Made by a program: the position numbers and the translations under genes. Of a stretch of 14,550 bases of DNA, positions 13,610 to 14,550 are shown piece by piece. Numbering within the stretch: the first letter of the stretch is position 1; each line of letters opens with the position of its first letter. Origin of the DNA: JANNRA01 sp031401035 (GTDB lineage: Bacteria > Desulfobacterota > Binatia > HRBIN30 > CADEER01); assembly GCA_031401035.1 (NCBI GenBank), contig JANNRA010000089.1:1-14550 (forward strand), given 5' to 3'. The notes beneath the pieces were generated by a model that was not told the DNA's origin, did no database searches, and worked only from the letters and a program-made list of their open reading frames with translations.

Positions 13610-14434
13610 ATGGCCTGGAAGTCGTTGGATCTGCCGCTCGATCTGCCCACCCTGCCCGCCGGGGTGACGGTGTTCGACTCGCACTGCCATCTCGACATGG
13701 ACTTCGACGCCGATCGCGACGACGTGCTGGCGCGGGCACGGGCGGCGGGCGTCGGCGGCATGATCACCATCGGCGCCAGCGGCCGCTTCGACGCCAATCG
13801 TGCTGCGGTCGCCATCGCCGCGGCGCACGCCGACGTCTACGCCACCGTCGGCGTCCACCCGCACGAGGCGGCGAGCGTCACCGACGCGACGATGGCGGCC
13901 CTCGACGCCCTGGCGGGCGAGCCGAAGGTGGTGGCGATCGGCGAGACCGGACTCGATTACCACTACGAGCACTCGCCGCGCCCGGCGCAGCGCCAGGCGT
14001 TCGCCCGCTTCATCGACCTGGCGCGACGGCGGCAGCTGCCGTTGTCGGTCCACCTGCGCAGTGCCGACGACGACGCCGTCGCCGTCCTGCGCGACGAGCA
14101 GGCGAGCGCGGTGGGCGGCGTCATCCACTGCTTCTCCAGCGACGCCGCCGCGGCGCGGCGCTTTCTCGACCTCGGATTCCACATCTCGTTCAGCGGCATC
14201 GTGACCTTCAAGTCCGCCGAGGCGCTGCGCGAGGCGGCGCGCCTGGTGCCGCGCGACCGGCTGTTGGTCGAGACCGACGCGCCGTTCCTGGCACCGATCC
14301 CGTTTCGCGGCCGCCGCAACGAACCGGCGTTGGTCGTGACGACGGCGATGCTCCTCGCCGAGGTGCGCGGCGAACCCATCGCCGACCTGGCTGCGGCGAC
14401 CAACGACAACGCGCGTCGCTTGTTCAGGTTGTAG
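13610..14434 (+). CDS. tatD: TatD-family metal-dependent hydrolase (DNase)
   Basis: 274 residues from ATG 13610. A GTG at 13589 extends the frame but lies inside the inverted repeat, so it was not chosen. TIM-barrel hydrolase with two metals; TatD family members act as 3'-5' exonucleases on DNA and some as D-aminoacyl-tRNA deacylases. Visible ligands: H25 and H27 (FDSHCHLD), Glu112 (AIGETGLDYHYEH), His148 (LPLSVHLR), His173 (GGVIHCFS) and Asp223 (LLVETDAPFLAP). GVHPHEA (81-87) and PFRGRRNEP (231-239) are the other family signatures. About 20 extra residues precede the usual start of the barrel. It follows metG as yabD follows metS in Bacillus. Confidence 0.95.
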   Translation: MAWKSLDLPLDLPTLPAGVTVFDSHCHLDMDFDADRDDVLARARAAGVGGMITIGASGRFDANRAAVAIAAAHADVYATVGVHPHEAASVTDATMAALDALAGEPKVVAIGETGLDYHYEHSPRPAQRQAFARFIDLARRRQLPLSVHLRSADDDAVAVLRDEQASAVGGVIHCFSSDAAAARRFLDLGFHISFSGIVTFKSAEALREAARLVPRDRLLVETDAPFLAPIPFRGRRNEPALVVTTAMLLAEVRGEPIADLAAATNDNARRLFRL

Positions 14435-14476
14435 CGCCGGTCGGGGCTCGCGCCGGAACGTCGAGGTCAACGCCCC

Positions 14477-14550
14477 TGGAGGGCGCCGCTCCGTCGGCGC
14501 CTGTTGGATGGGGCCACCGCGACCTGATGCACCAGGCGCCGACGGGGCGG
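14477..14550. repeat. Palindromic repeat type A, second copy, cut by the window edge
   Basis: The left arm 14477-14506 (TGGAGGGCGCCGCT, then CCGTCGGCGCCTGTTG) matches the arms of the 1337-1419 copy at 28 of 30 positions (against the complement of its right arm). The partial right arm 14533-14550 pairs with it at 17 of 18 positions and runs off the window. It lies downstream of tatD in gene-free sequence. Confidence 0.85.

Overview
This is a high-GC, gene-dense stretch of bacterial chromosome. Two blocks lie on the plus strand, with one convergent/divergent gene inside the first. The gene content and order suggest a deltaproteobacterial-grade lineage (Myxococcota, Desulfobacterota or Binatota). 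A pilA gene is followed by an ABC transporter and then pilD, as in the Myxococcus xanthus pilA-pilG-pilH-pilI-pilD cluster. The taxon is an inference; there is no rRNA marker here.

Block 1 (1-8937) is a type IV pilus locus. It starts with the C-terminal part of a major pilin, closed by a strong intrinsic terminator. Next come a membrane-anchored helical-repeat protein in the pilG position, an ABC ATPase (pilH-like) and an ABC-2 permease (pilI-like). A TMTC/O-mannosyltransferase-like membrane enzyme with C-terminal TPRs sits on the minus strand. The prepilin peptidase pilD follows, and its stop codon overlaps the start of a SAM-dependent methyltransferase. A run of four overlapping minor pilin genes (fimT/gspH-, pilV-, pilW- and pilX-like) ends the block. 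PilD should process the pilins. The minor pilins should prime or cap the pilus. The ABC transporter is of the kind needed for piliation in Myxococcus. The glycosyltransferase is a candidate for decorating pilin. No pilY1 follows pilX.

Block 2 (9052-14434) holds a single-domain response regulator and then tmk, holB, a PSP1/RicT-family gene, metG and tatD. Several of these overlap by ATGA. Apart from the regulator, the order matches the Bacillus subtilis tmk...holB-yaaT...metS-yabD region, so this is an old replication/tRNA-charging/nuclease neighbourhood rather than an accessory island.

Between genes there are at least two kinds of dispersed GC-rich palindromes (1337-1419, 14477-14550 and a possible half copy at 3271-3286; a second form at 9444-9496). 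There is also a perfect 28-bp inverted repeat of the 'cacggagacacggag' type between metG and tatD. Several transcription-unit starts show a -10-like TA box only 12-21 nt before the start codon and no convincing Shine-Dalgarno sequence, which points to leaderless mRNAs. The clearest is fimT, with a perfect TTGACA, a 17-nt spacer and TAATTT. No tRNA, rRNA, CRISPR array, transposase or phage gene was seen.
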